Source of the DNA: Ruminococcus hominis
GTDB lineage: Bacteria; Bacillota; Clostridia; Lachnospirales; Lachnospiraceae
DNA: 64,000 bases
Reading direction: 5' to 3'
NCBI RefSeq assembly: GCF_014287355.1
Contig: NZ_JACOPE010000001.1
Location: forward strand, 2,604,001-2,668,000
In this document: positions 36,232 to 44,336 of the stretch, piece after piece
How the letters are laid out: each line of letters opens with the position of its first letter
How positions within the stretch are numbered: the stretch's first letter is position 1
Translations under genes and position numbers: made by a program
The notes under the pieces: generated by a model
What the model was told of the DNA's origin: nothing
What the model saw: the letters and a program-made list of their open reading frames with translations, nothing else
Database searches by the model: none

Positions 36232-36912
36232 TTATTTTACACCATATTGTTCATAATATGCGTCAATCGCTGCTTTTATTGTATCATCAATCACAACTCT
36301 TCCGTTTACTTCTTTATTGTATAAGCACTCGACAACTTCAGCCATATCTACAATTGCTGCTGTCTCAAATCCGTATAAGTCTTTAATTTCATCTAATGCA
36401 CATTTTTCTCCACCTTTTCCAACTTCCATACGGTTCAAAGACACGATCAGTCCAACGATTGTAACATCAGCTGCACCTTTTACCTTTGGTACAGTCTCTT
36501 CCATAGACTTACCTGATGTTGTAACATCTTCGATCATAATGACACGGTCCCCGTCTTTTAGCTTGCTTCCCAGAAAGCTTCCCTTATCTGCACCGTGATC
36601 CTTTTCCTCTTTACGGTCAGAACAATAACGAACTTCTTTTCCGTATAATTCACTGTAAGCGATTGCTGTTACTACTCCAAGCGGAATTCCTTTATAAGCT
36701 GGTCCGAATAATACGTCAAAATCATCTCCATATTTGTCATGGATTGCTTTTGCATAATACTCTCCAAGTCTCTTTAACTGTGAACCTGTCACATATGCTC
36801 CCGCATTCATGAAAAATGGTGATTTTCTTCCGCTTTTTAATGTGAAATCGCCAAATTTTAATACATCACTTTCTACCATAAAATTAATAAATTCGCTCTT
36901 ATATGCTTCCAT
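36232..36912 (-). CDS. pyrE: Orotate phosphoribosyltransferase
   Basis: The ATG at 36912 follows GAGGAGG by nine bases and is preferred over the upstream ATG at 36939. The 226-residue enzyme has the PRPP loop VIMIEDVTTSGKSMEE (about 125), the flexible loop around DRKEEKDHGADKGSFLG, and LKSGRKSPFFMNAG near the start, all typical of long-type PyrE. It makes OMP from orotate and PRPP. No other pyrimidine genes are adjacent. Confidence 0.96.
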   Translation of the reverse strand: MEAYKSEFINFMVESDVLKFGDFTLKSGRKSPFFMNAGAYVTGSQLKRLGEYYAKAIHDKYGDDFDVLFGPAYKGIPLGVVTAIAYSELYGKEVRYCSDRKEEKDHGADKGSFLGSKLKDGDRVIMIEDVTTSGKSMEETVPKVKGAADVTIVGLIVSLNRMEVGKGGEKCALDEIKDLYGFETAAIVDMAEVVECLYNKEVNGRVVIDDTIKAAIDAYYEQYGVK

Positions 36913-36963
36913 TTTTATTTTCCTCCTCGTTTTATACATACGTTATTATATTTTTTATTTCTA

Positions 36964-37083
36964 TCAGAATCACTACGCATCCTCGCGGAGCGTTTATCTC
37001 AGTCGGAGATTGGACTCCCACTGAGACAAATTTACTATTACTCGCCACTTTAAAAGGTGGGAGTCTTCTCGACTAAGATAAAA
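36964..37083. repeat. R1c: 5'-truncated copy of the double-hairpin repeat
   Basis: It starts inside stem one (CAGAATCAC...CCTCGCGGAGCG) and keeps all of stem two: TTTATCTCAGTCG, GACTCCCACTG, TTACTCGCCACT, GTGGGAGTC, CGACTAAGATAAA. The left half of stem one is missing. The outer arm has one change (TGAG to TAAG). It lies between pyrE and fprA, which are divergent. Confidence 0.8.
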
Positions 37084-37191
37084 TTCTCTTCGATTTTATC
37101 ATATTTTCAGGTCATTTTCAATCGTGAACGACTTGATTTTTCGAATCTGCATATGAAGCTAGACTCTCATTCTTACAATTCTTACTTATGG

Positions 37192-37220
37192 TTTACCCTT
37201 GCTACCGAATATGTTATACT
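37192..37220 (+). promoter_or_regulatory. Promoter of the flavodiiron protein gene
   Basis: TTTACC (37192-37197) and TATACT (37215-37220) are 17 bases apart, with TG before the -10. The gene's ATG is about 40 bases downstream with AGGAGG. Confidence 0.65.
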
Positions 37221-37260
37221 GATGTAGTATTTAAGAATTCATTTTAGGAGGAAATCAATC

Positions 37261-38427
37261 ATGAGTATTGTTACAATTTCAGATTCTATTAAATATATCG
37301 GAGTAGATGATACAACTCTTGACTTATTTGAAAGTCAGTACATCATCCCTAACGGCGTTTCTTATAATTCTTATATCATCCTTGATGATAAAATTGCAGT
37401 TATGGATACTGTCGATGCAAGAAAAACAACAGAATGGTTTGAAAATCTCGATAGAGAGCTTGCTGGACGCACACCTGATTATCTTGTAGTTTCTCATCTG
37501 GAGCCTGACCACTCTTCTAATATTCAGTTGTTTGCCGAAAAATATCCAGCAACTAAACTGGTTCTCAGTGCCAAAGCTAAAGCTATGCTTCCTCAGTTCT
37601 TTGACATTGCAAAATTAGATGAGCGCTGTGTTGTTGTAAAAGAAGGTGAGACATTAGAACTAGGTGCTCACAAATTACAGTTCTTTATGGCACCAATGGT
37701 TCACTGGCCTGAAGTTATGGTAGGATATGAAGCTACTGAGAAAGTTCTCTTCTCTGCTGATGCATTTGGTAAATTTGGTGCTCTTTCAGCTGATGAAGAC
37801 TGGACATGTGAGGCAAGAAGATATTACTTTAATATCGTTGGAAAATACGGAGCACCTGTTCAGACTTTACTTAAAAAAGCTGCAACACTTGATATCGAGA
37901 CAATCTGTCCATTGCATGGACCAATTCTTAAAGAAGATCTCGGTTACTATCTGGATAAATATAATACATGGAGCAGTTATAAAGCTGAAGATGACGGAGT
38001 ACTTATAGCATGTGCTTCTATCCATGGCAATACAAAGAAAGCTGCTGAAAAGATGGTTGAGATTTTAAAAGCAAAAGGTGCTAAAAAAGTTGCTTTTACT
38101 GATTTGACAAGAGACGATATGGCTGAAGCAATTGAAGATGCATTCCGTTATGACAAGCTGATTCTTGCTGCTTCATCTTATGATGCAGGTGTTTTCCCTC
38201 CTATGGAAGACTTCTTAAATCGCCTGTCACACAAAACATATCAGAATCGTAAGGTCGGAATCATTGAGAACGGTTCTTGGGCACCATCTGCTGCCAAAAC
38301 AATGAAAGGTATTGTTGAGACATTTAAAAATGTAGCTATCTGCGAGCAAACTGTTACAATTAAATCTACTATGAAAGATGCTGATGTTGAAGCAATGGAA
38401 AAACTGGCAGAGGAAATTCTTGCTTAA
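37261..38427 (+). CDS. fprA: FprA family A-type flavoprotein (flavodiiron)
   Basis: The 388-residue protein has a metallo-beta-lactamase-like domain with the diiron ligands in HLEPDHS (79-85), VHWPEVM and CPLHGP, and a C-terminal flavodoxin domain (about 250-388) beginning LIACASIHGNTKKAAEKM. Such enzymes reduce O2 to water or NO to N2O and protect anaerobes. It has its own promoter and is monocistronic; its TAA stop is immediately followed by repeat R2B, whose left hairpin could serve as terminator. Confidence 0.95.
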   Translation: MSIVTISDSIKYIGVDDTTLDLFESQYIIPNGVSYNSYIILDDKIAVMDTVDARKTTEWFENLDRELAGRTPDYLVVSHLEPDHSSNIQLFAEKYPATKLVLSAKAKAMLPQFFDIAKLDERCVVVKEGETLELGAHKLQFFMAPMVHWPEVMVGYEATEKVLFSADAFGKFGALSADEDWTCEARRYYFNIVGKYGAPVQTLLKKAATLDIETICPLHGPILKEDLGYYLDKYNTWSSYKAEDDGVLIACASIHGNTKKAAEKMVEILKAKGAKKVAFTDLTRDDMAEAIEDAFRYDKLILAASSYDAGVFPPMEDFLNRLSHKTYQNRKVGIIENGSWAPSAAKTMKGIVETFKNVAICEQTVTIKSTMKDADVEAMEKLAEEILA

Positions 38428-39166
38428 TTGCTATTTAATTCACGACGGCCTCTAAGCAAGAAAAAGACTATGCACTCCTGCTCAGCTTCATCGGGCAAGC
38501 CCGACTCCAATTCGCTGGATTGCATAGTCTTTTCTTGCTTGGAGGTGTACCGTGATTGAAATAGGTGGAATGATGAAGGATTTACTTTTCTGGGATCTGA
38601 TGTATCTACATCCTGAGTTTATTTACTGTCGCAGATGCTTTTTGGACAACTGATGTATCTGCACTGCCTTGATATTCATTGTTGCAGATGCTCTTTTGGG
38701 AATCAATATATCTGCAACTTGCTTTTCTTCGAACTTGCAGATACTTTTAAGCCTGCCTGTCATGTACAATTACATCTACATCTTGCTTTTTCTAAAACTT
38801 GCGGATACTCCCTATCAAAATTTTGCATCTTCAATTCCCCAAAATCCATTATCTCAGATATCTTTCCCGATATCCTTTGCGTTCTATTTACTTCACAACT
38901 TGAGCCAATACATTACCTACAAAAAATTGATATAAGAAATTCGAGCGAATATGGAGTGAGCGTTGGTGACACTTAGAGCGTAAATTTTTGTGTTAATGAA
39001 TTTGAACGAACATGTTTGAAGCTGCGTAGCAGCAAGTTTAAGTTCAAATTCATTTGCTTTTAGCAAAAATTTACGCTCTTATGTGTCTCCCGCTCATGGA
39101 ATCTGAGCAAGAATTCTTATATCAATTTTTTGTGAGGAATGTATCCCCCCAGTAAACTAAATAGCA
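38428..39166. repeat. R2B: palindrome-bounded hairpin-array element, 739 bp
   Basis: TTGCTATTTAATTCAC begins at the base after the fprA stop. A large imperfect left hairpin is at about 38453-38540, about five array units at 38599-38880, TTCTATTTACTTCAC near 38882, a long right hairpin at 38918-39135, and the inverted end GTAAACTAAATAGCA closes at 39166, six bases from the stop of the next (minus-strand) gene. It matches R2A closely over both hairpins but has two fewer array units. Confidence 0.85.
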
Positions 39167-39172
39167 CTCCCT

Positions 39173-40198
39173 CTATCTCGTCAAATATTTTTCAAGCAAC
39201 TTGTAGGAATTCATAACTCCATCCATATGAGAACGCTCATAATTATGTGAAGCGTATACTCCCGGTCCGATAAGACCATGACGGATATCGTATCCTCCTG
39301 CAAGTGCAGCCTCTACATCTGAACCATAGTGTGGATAAACATCGATTGCATAATCCAGTCCTTCTTCTTTTGCAATTTCTGATAATGTAGTGACCAGATC
39401 GTAGTTATAAGGACCACGTGAATCTTTTGCACAGATTGATACCATACGCTCTGTACATTCAAGGTCTGCCCCAACACATCCCATATCTACAGAAATCATC
39501 TCTTCTGTATCAGCCGGAATAAAGCTTCCGCCGTGTCCTACTTCTTCATATACTGTGAAAAGCAATGAGACCTTGCGGTTTAATTTCCATCCCTCTTCTT
39601 TTATTGCACGTGCAATTCCAAGAAGTATTGCTACGGAAAGCTTATCATCCAGGAAACGGCTTTTTATATAACCACTTTCTGTAATAACTGTACGTGGATC
39701 CATCGCAATAATATCCCCAACCTGGATTCCAAGAGCTTTTACTCCTGCTTTATCATTCACATTTTCATCCAGAAGAATCTCCATATTTTCTTCTTTTCTT
39801 TCAATATTTTCATCTGCAACATGTGCTGATGGCTCTGTATTTAAGACAACACCTGTATACATTTTCCCATCACGCGTAAATACCATACAGTTTTCACCGT
39901 CTGCTGTGTTCCACTGATGTCCTCCAAGTGTAGTTGGACGGAGACGACCGTTCTCCTTGATTGAACGAACCATTGCTCCAAGCGTATCTAAGTGTGCTGT
40001 CAAAACCAGAGGACTTCCTTCGCCTCCAAGTACTACATTTATATTTCCTTTATTAGATAATTCTGGCTCATACCCCATCTTCTGAAACTGTTCGCAAAGA
40101 TATTCTGTTGCTTTTTTTGTAAATCCTGTCGGACTGGCAATTGCTGTAAGTGATTTTAGCTGCTCCCCGATATATGCTAAATTTTTCTCTAATGACAT
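39173..40198 (-). CDS. M42 family metallopeptidase (aminopeptidase)
   Basis: Translation likely begins at the ATG at 40198 (MSLEKNLAYIGEQLK) after AATGGAGAAAAG; the frame is open for 59 more codons upstream through non-family sequence. The 341-residue enzyme shows VLTAHLDTLG (metal His/Asp), DDKLSVAI (bridging Asp), YEEVGHGG (catalytic Glu pair) and a late HIS ligand in SHNYERSH. M42 enzymes form large tetrahedral aminopeptidases that trim peptides. The upstream gap contains repeat R1d. Confidence 0.92.
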   Translation of the reverse strand: MSLEKNLAYIGEQLKSLTAIASPTGFTKKATEYLCEQFQKMGYEPELSNKGNINVVLGGEGSPLVLTAHLDTLGAMVRSIKENGRLRPTTLGGHQWNTADGENCMVFTRDGKMYTGVVLNTEPSAHVADENIERKEENMEILLDENVNDKAGVKALGIQVGDIIAMDPRTVITESGYIKSRFLDDKLSVAILLGIARAIKEEGWKLNRKVSLLFTVYEEVGHGGSFIPADTEEMISVDMGCVGADLECTERMVSICAKDSRGPYNYDLVTTLSEIAKEEGLDYAIDVYPHYGSDVEAALAGGYDIRHGLIGPGVYASHNYERSHMDGVMNSYKLLEKYLTR

Positions 40199-40297
40199 AA
40201 TCTTTTCTCCATTTCTTAATTCGTAAAAGATGCTGGGACACCCCAAACATAATTTCTTTAAAAAGTATAACACAAAATTTTCCGAATGATAAGATTT

Positions 40298-40478
40298 AAG
40301 TCGAGCAGCCTCGAGACTTGGCGCGTGATTCTGGTCAGCGTAAGCTGACACATTCTTTACAGAATCACTGCGCATCCTCGCGGAGCGTTTATCTCAGTCG
40401 GAGATTGGACTCCCACTGAAACAAATTTGCTGTTACTCACCACCTGAAAGAGGTAGGAGTCTTCTCGACTGAGATAAA
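40298..40478. repeat. R1d: full-length copy of the double-hairpin repeat
   Basis: It carries both stems. Stem one is nearly identical to R1b (GTGATTCTG / CAGAATCAC, inner GTCAGC-GTAA-GCTGAC). Stem two has outer arms TTTATCTCAGTCG / CGACTGAGATAAA, inner GACTCCCAC and a loop TTACTCACCACC. Its right end is two bases from the threonine aldolase stop codon. Confidence 0.85.
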
Positions 40479-40479
40479 G

Positions 40480-41517
40480 CTAAATCATTGTATTTAGCTC
40501 ATCTACCAATATATTTATATCTTCCTCTGTCGTACTCCAGCTTGTACAAAAACGCACGCACACATGATTTTCATCTACATCATGACTGAACTCAAACACA
40601 AATTTTTCAGCCAGCTTCTCCACCTGTGCCTTTGTCAAAATCACAAACTGCTGATTTGTACCACTCTCAATATAAAATGACATTCCAGCCTTTTCAAAAG
40701 CCGCTTTCATCATCATTGCAAATTTATTTGCCTTCTTTGTAATTTCAAAATATAAACCATCTTTAAATAATTCATAAAACTGAAGACCTAAAAGCCATCC
40801 TTTTGCTAAAACTCCACCGCTTTGCTTCATATATGTCTTAAAGTGATCTCTCAATTTAGGATTTATAATTACAAGTGCCTCTCCTAACAAAGCACCACAT
40901 TTTGTTCCTCCTATGTAAAACAAGTCTGCCAAATCGGCCAAATCGGCAAGTGTCACATCACATTCATCAGAAGTAAGCCAATATCCCATTCTTGCTCCGT
41001 CAACATACATATACATTCCGTATTTATCGCACACTTTACGGATTTCCATCAATTCTTCTTTCTTATATGTAGTTCCAAACTCTGATGGGGATGAAAGAAA
41101 TACCATCTTCGGCTGAGTCAAATATTCAGCCTCTCCATGCTCATAGTATTTTGCCGCCTCATCTGCGATTGATTTTGCTGTTAATTTTCCATTTTCAGCC
41201 GGAACAATAAGCACTTTGTGTCCTGTATGCTCTATAGAACCTGCCTCGTGGTTATTTATATGTCCGCAATCTGCACTAATCACACTCTGGTACGGACGAA
41301 GTGCTGCTGTAATAACCGTATAATTCACCTGCGTTCCGCCAATCATGAAATAAATTTCATTGTCTGTTTCTCCTAGATATTTACGGATTTCTTTTCTTGC
41401 CGCTTCACACCACTCATCTTCACCATAACCGGCATAGGAAGTCTGATTCGTCTGCTGAAGTGCTGATAAAATTGCAGGATGTGCTCCCTGATTATAGTCA
41501 TTATTAAATCGTATCAT
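40480..41517 (-). CDS. Low-specificity L-threonine aldolase family protein
   Basis: The ATG at 41517 (MIRFNNDYNQGAHPAIL) follows AAAAGGAG; the open frame further upstream does not fit the family. The 345-residue PLP enzyme has YGEDEWC near the start, ADCGHINNHEAGSIEHTGHK, VDGARMGYWL and the PLP lysine in YIGGTKCGA (near 205). It splits L-threonine (or allo-threonine) to glycine and acetaldehyde. A small in-frame tandem repeat, LADLADLADL, lies just before the PLP loop. It appears monocistronic. Confidence 0.92.
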   Translation of the reverse strand: MIRFNNDYNQGAHPAILSALQQTNQTSYAGYGEDEWCEAARKEIRKYLGETDNEIYFMIGGTQVNYTVITAALRPYQSVISADCGHINNHEAGSIEHTGHKVLIVPAENGKLTAKSIADEAAKYYEHGEAEYLTQPKMVFLSSPSEFGTTYKKEELMEIRKVCDKYGMYMYVDGARMGYWLTSDECDVTLADLADLADLFYIGGTKCGALLGEALVIINPKLRDHFKTYMKQSGGVLAKGWLLGLQFYELFKDGLYFEITKKANKFAMMMKAAFEKAGMSFYIESGTNQQFVILTKAQVEKLAEKFVFEFSHDVDENHVCVRFCTSWSTTEEDINILVDELNTMI

Positions 41518-41872
41518 TTGATTTTTGCTCCTTTTAATTGTAATTTTTCTTATAATTTCACATCTCAATATATCTACTATACGCATTCTGCAAATGGTTT
41601 GTCAAATTTTATATTTTTTCTTTACACTCCTTTTCATTCATGGTATAGTAAATGCACATCTTCAGAGAATTTCTTTTCTCTGGATATTTCTAAGCCAATA
41701 GGCTCTTATCTCGGGTTTCAATTTCCGAAACATAATCCGATTTGAAAAACTAATGTTATAATGACATCTTAATCGTTGCCAGTCACACGAAGTACAAAAA
41801 GTAATCTTGCTAAAATTTCAAATTATTTTTATTGTCTCTTTGTCATTGCATTAGTTAATTGAAAACTCTATA
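41518..41872. other. Intergenic region between threonine aldolase and Rpn nuclease genes
   Basis: I see no gene here. The plus strand contains an extended -10 (TGTTATAAT, about 41753-41761) and the promoter-like pair near the nuclease start. A 26-codon plus-strand tail ending SYLGFQFPKHNPI and a stop near 41745 has no start signal and may be a gene relic or chance. Confidence 0.4.
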
Positions 41873-41874
41873 AT
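41846..41874 (+). promoter_or_regulatory. Promoter-like sequence overlapping the Rpn nuclease ATG
   Basis: TTGCAT (41846-41851) and TATAAT (41869-41874) are exactly 17 bases apart, but the -10 runs into the first bases of the assigned ATG (41873). If it is used, the mRNA would start inside the first codons. Either the true promoter is upstream (TGTTATAAT near 41753) or the nuclease starts at a later codon. Confidence 0.35.
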
Positions 41875-42733
41875 GAAAGGAAGTACGAAAGATATCATTC
41901 AATGGCACCCTGCATTTCATGCATCTATTCAAATTGAATTTAAAGATGAAGCAGAAAAACTGACTTTTGATTCCGAACATCTACTGTCAAAAAAGCCAAT
42001 GCAAATGGATGAGCTAATTATTAAAGTAACAGGAAACGAAGTTATCCATAAGAATATTGGAAGGATTTTCAGGCGCTATAACATTGTTGAATACAAAAGT
42101 CCGGATGATTATTTGACTATCAATGATTTTTACAAAGTATATGGTTATTGCTGCTTTTACCAATCTGATACAGAAGAAGTGTATAAAATTCCGCCTGAGG
42201 AATTAACAATCACATTTATTTGCAACCATTATCCCAGAAAGATGATTCAACATTTAAAAGACTTTCGTAAATTAGATACAGTTCGCATAGAACCCGGCAT
42301 CTACCATATAACAGGTGATCCATTTCCCATTCAATTGTTAGTAACCAAAGAATTAAATCCAAATGAAAACCGCTGGCTCCAAAGTTTACGTAATGATGTA
42401 AGTAAACCTGAAGAAATCACAACGCTTTTAAAAGAATATGAAAAGAATAAATCTTCAAAATTATATCAAGCTGCAATGAATGTAATAACAAGAGCTAATT
42501 GGAATGCAGTAAAGGAGGTAAAGGAAAGTATGTGCGAAGCATTAAGAGAATTGATGGCCGATGAATTTAAAGAACAGGAAGAACGAGTAACCGAGCAAGT
42601 AACCGAGCAAGTAACCGAGCAAATTACAACACAGATTATTAAAAATTTATATGATACTATCAAGGATGTCGAAAAAATTGCCTCTCTTTTGAAGATGCCA
42701 GTTGAGCAGGTGGAGCGGGCGATTAAGAAGTAA
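41873..42733 (+). CDS. Rpn-like PD-(D/E)XK nuclease family protein
   Basis: The 286-residue protein fits the Rpn/transposase_31-like nuclease group common in Lachnospiraceae: DIIQWHPAFHASIQIEF at the start, catalytic Asp46 in MDELIIK, and the E-X-K pair Glu73-Lys75 in YNIVEYKSPDDY. The C-terminal third is charged and helical with a threefold codon-level repeat (VTEQVTEQVTEQ) and ends SLLKMPVEQVERAIKK. Rpn proteins are linked to RecA-independent recombination and, in some cases, phage defence. No ribosome binding site is visible. The TAA stop is one base from repeat R2C. Confidence 0.8.
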   Translation: MKGSTKDIIQWHPAFHASIQIEFKDEAEKLTFDSEHLLSKKPMQMDELIIKVTGNEVIHKNIGRIFRRYNIVEYKSPDDYLTINDFYKVYGYCCFYQSDTEEVYKIPPEELTITFICNHYPRKMIQHLKDFRKLDTVRIEPGIYHITGDPFPIQLLVTKELNPNENRWLQSLRNDVSKPEEITTLLKEYEKNKSSKLYQAAMNVITRANWNAVKEVKESMCEALRELMADEFKEQEERVTEQVTEQVTEQITTQIIKNLYDTIKDVEKIASLLKMPVEQVERAIKK

Positions 42734-42734
42734 G

Positions 42735-43374
42735 TTGCTATTTATTTCACGACAGCCCCAGGCAAGAAAAAGACTATGCAATCCAGCGAATTGGAGTCGG
42801 GCAAGCCCGACTCCAATTCGCTGGATTGCATAGTCTTTTTCTTGCTTTGTGGTGTATCGTGATTGAAATAGGTGGAATGATGAAGGATTTACTTTTCTGG
42901 AATCTGATGTATCTATATCCTCGGTTTATTCGCTGCCGCAGATGCTTTTTGACAACTGATGTATCTGCACTGCCTTGATATTCATTGTTGCAGATGCTCT
43001 TTTTTAGACCGATAGTATCTGCAACTTGCTCTTCTTTGGACTTGCAGATGTTTTTCAGTCTGCCTGGCATGTATAATTGCATCTACATCTTGCTTTTTCT
43101 GGGATTTGAGGATACTTCTTTCGCAAATTTTACATCTGCATCTCACATTTTTTATGACCTGCGGATGCTTCTCATTGAAATTCTGCATCCCCAACCTGCA
43201 CTTTCTAGACCTTGCGGATATTTCCAAGTAAAGTTTTGCTTTTTTGTTCATTTGATTTACGATAACGTACTGAGAAAAAATATTGGATATGTATTTCCCG
43301 ATGACGGAGTCTGAACAGAAATTCATATCCAATATTTTTCTCAGGGACGCTTATCCCATTTAATGAACTAAATA
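42735..43374. repeat. R2C: palindrome-bounded hairpin-array element with a perfect 41-bp-arm palindrome
   Basis: TTGCTATTTATTTCAC starts one base after the nuclease stop. A perfect inverted repeat (42762-42845, 41-base arms, two-base centre) replaces the imperfect left hairpin of R2A and R2B. About six to seven array units follow (42906-43240). The right hairpin (43271-43343, TGAGAAAAA...TATTGGATATG arms) is unrelated in sequence to that of R2A/B but sits at the same place. The end TGAACTAAATA is at 43364-43374. The rest of 42734-43441 holds no gene. Confidence 0.85.
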
Positions 43375-43441
43375 TAAACTCCATCCAACTTCCTTCACAG
43401 CAGAGTATCTTATCTAATGCTTCATTTTGACGCATATCCTT

Positions 43442-43711
43442 CTACCTCACACGAAAACCAGATTCTTTTTCCAATGGAATCTCTTTCGCATCCATCCATT
43501 CGATTTCAATATAGCGCCCATGATTTAATCCGACCAGCAATTTATTGATAAGATTTTCTCGTCCCTGTACTTCCATTGTAACAGTTTCGTCCCATTCATT
43601 CTGTACCCATCCGACTAAGCCAAGAGACTGGGCCATATACTTTGCAGTATATCTAAATCCAACACCTTGTACCCGACCTTGAAATACAATATGTTTTCTT
43701 ACTTCACCCAT
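43442..43711 (-). CDS. acyP: Acylphosphatase
   Basis: The 89-residue protein has the defining motif FQGRVQGVGFRYTAK with the phosphate-binding loop and arginine, then GLVGWVQNEWDETVTMEVQG with the catalytic asparagine. It hydrolyses acyl phosphates such as acetyl phosphate or 1,3-bisphosphoglycerate. It is about 40 bases downstream of nrdR, probably in one transcript. Confidence 0.95.
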   Translation of the reverse strand: MGEVRKHIVFQGRVQGVGFRYTAKYMAQSLGLVGWVQNEWDETVTMEVQGRENLINKLLVGLNHGRYIEIEWMDAKEIPLEKESGFRVR

Positions 43712-43751
43712 AATATCACTGCTCCTTCCTGATGTGTCTGTCTCAATTGAA

Positions 43752-44201
43752 TTACTCTAAGAACGTCTTAAGCTCATCCATAAATGTATTAACATCTTTA
43801 AACTGACGATACACAGATGCGAATCTTACGTATGCAACCGGATCGAGATCTTTTAATTTTTCCATTACGATCTCGCCAATCTCCTGACTTGGTATCTCTT
43901 TTTCTTCTCGCTTGAAGATTGCCAGCTCGATTGCATCTACCGTCTCTTTAATTCGTTCTGCCGGCACCGGACGTTTATAGCATGCATGAAGTATACCATT
44001 TTCAATTTTAGTACGATTATACTGTTCACGGTTATTGTCTTTCTTGATTACAATTAATGGAATCGTCTCTACTTTCTCATAAGTTGTAAATCTTTTTCCA
44101 CAGACATCGCAAGCTCTCCTTCTTCGAATTGCATTATTTTCTTCTGCCGGTCTGGAATCTATTACCTTTGTATCCGGATGACCACAATATGGACATTTCA
44201 T
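43752..44201 (-). CDS. nrdR: Transcriptional repressor NrdR
   Basis: The 149-residue protein starts MKCPYCGHPDTKVIDSRP and has a second CDVCGKRFTTYE pair, forming the zinc ribbon. An ATP-cone follows (about 50-140; VIKKDNNREQYNRTKIENGI). NrdR senses dATP/ATP and represses ribonucleotide reductase genes, which are not in this window. Length matches the family. Confidence 0.97.
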   Translation of the reverse strand: MKCPYCGHPDTKVIDSRPAEENNAIRRRRACDVCGKRFTTYEKVETIPLIVIKKDNNREQYNRTKIENGILHACYKRPVPAERIKETVDAIELAIFKREEKEIPSQEIGEIVMEKLKDLDPVAYVRFASVYRQFKDVNTFMDELKTFLE

Positions 44202-44336
44202 CTCTTTACTCCGCCTTCCTGTTATTTCTTTTTTCTATTTTTTATAATGTAAATTCTTATAACGAAAGTCTAACATAAGTCATAGGATTTTACTATATTT
44301 TTCAATCATGAAAGCGCAAAATTCTCTCTTTTAGAT

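Noticed and set aside
40060..40375. Longer N-terminus for the M42 peptidase
   Set aside because: The 59 additional codons run back through repeat R1d and do not fit the family; the ATG at 40198 has a binding site.
42982..43332. Minus-strand reading frame of 116 codons inside R2C
   Set aside because: It crosses the array and the right hairpin and resembles no protein; no ribosome binding site.
28662..43374. R2 elements considered as retrons or group II introns
   Set aside because: No reverse transcriptase gene is in the window, and I cannot find domain V/VI-like or msr/msd-like landmarks.
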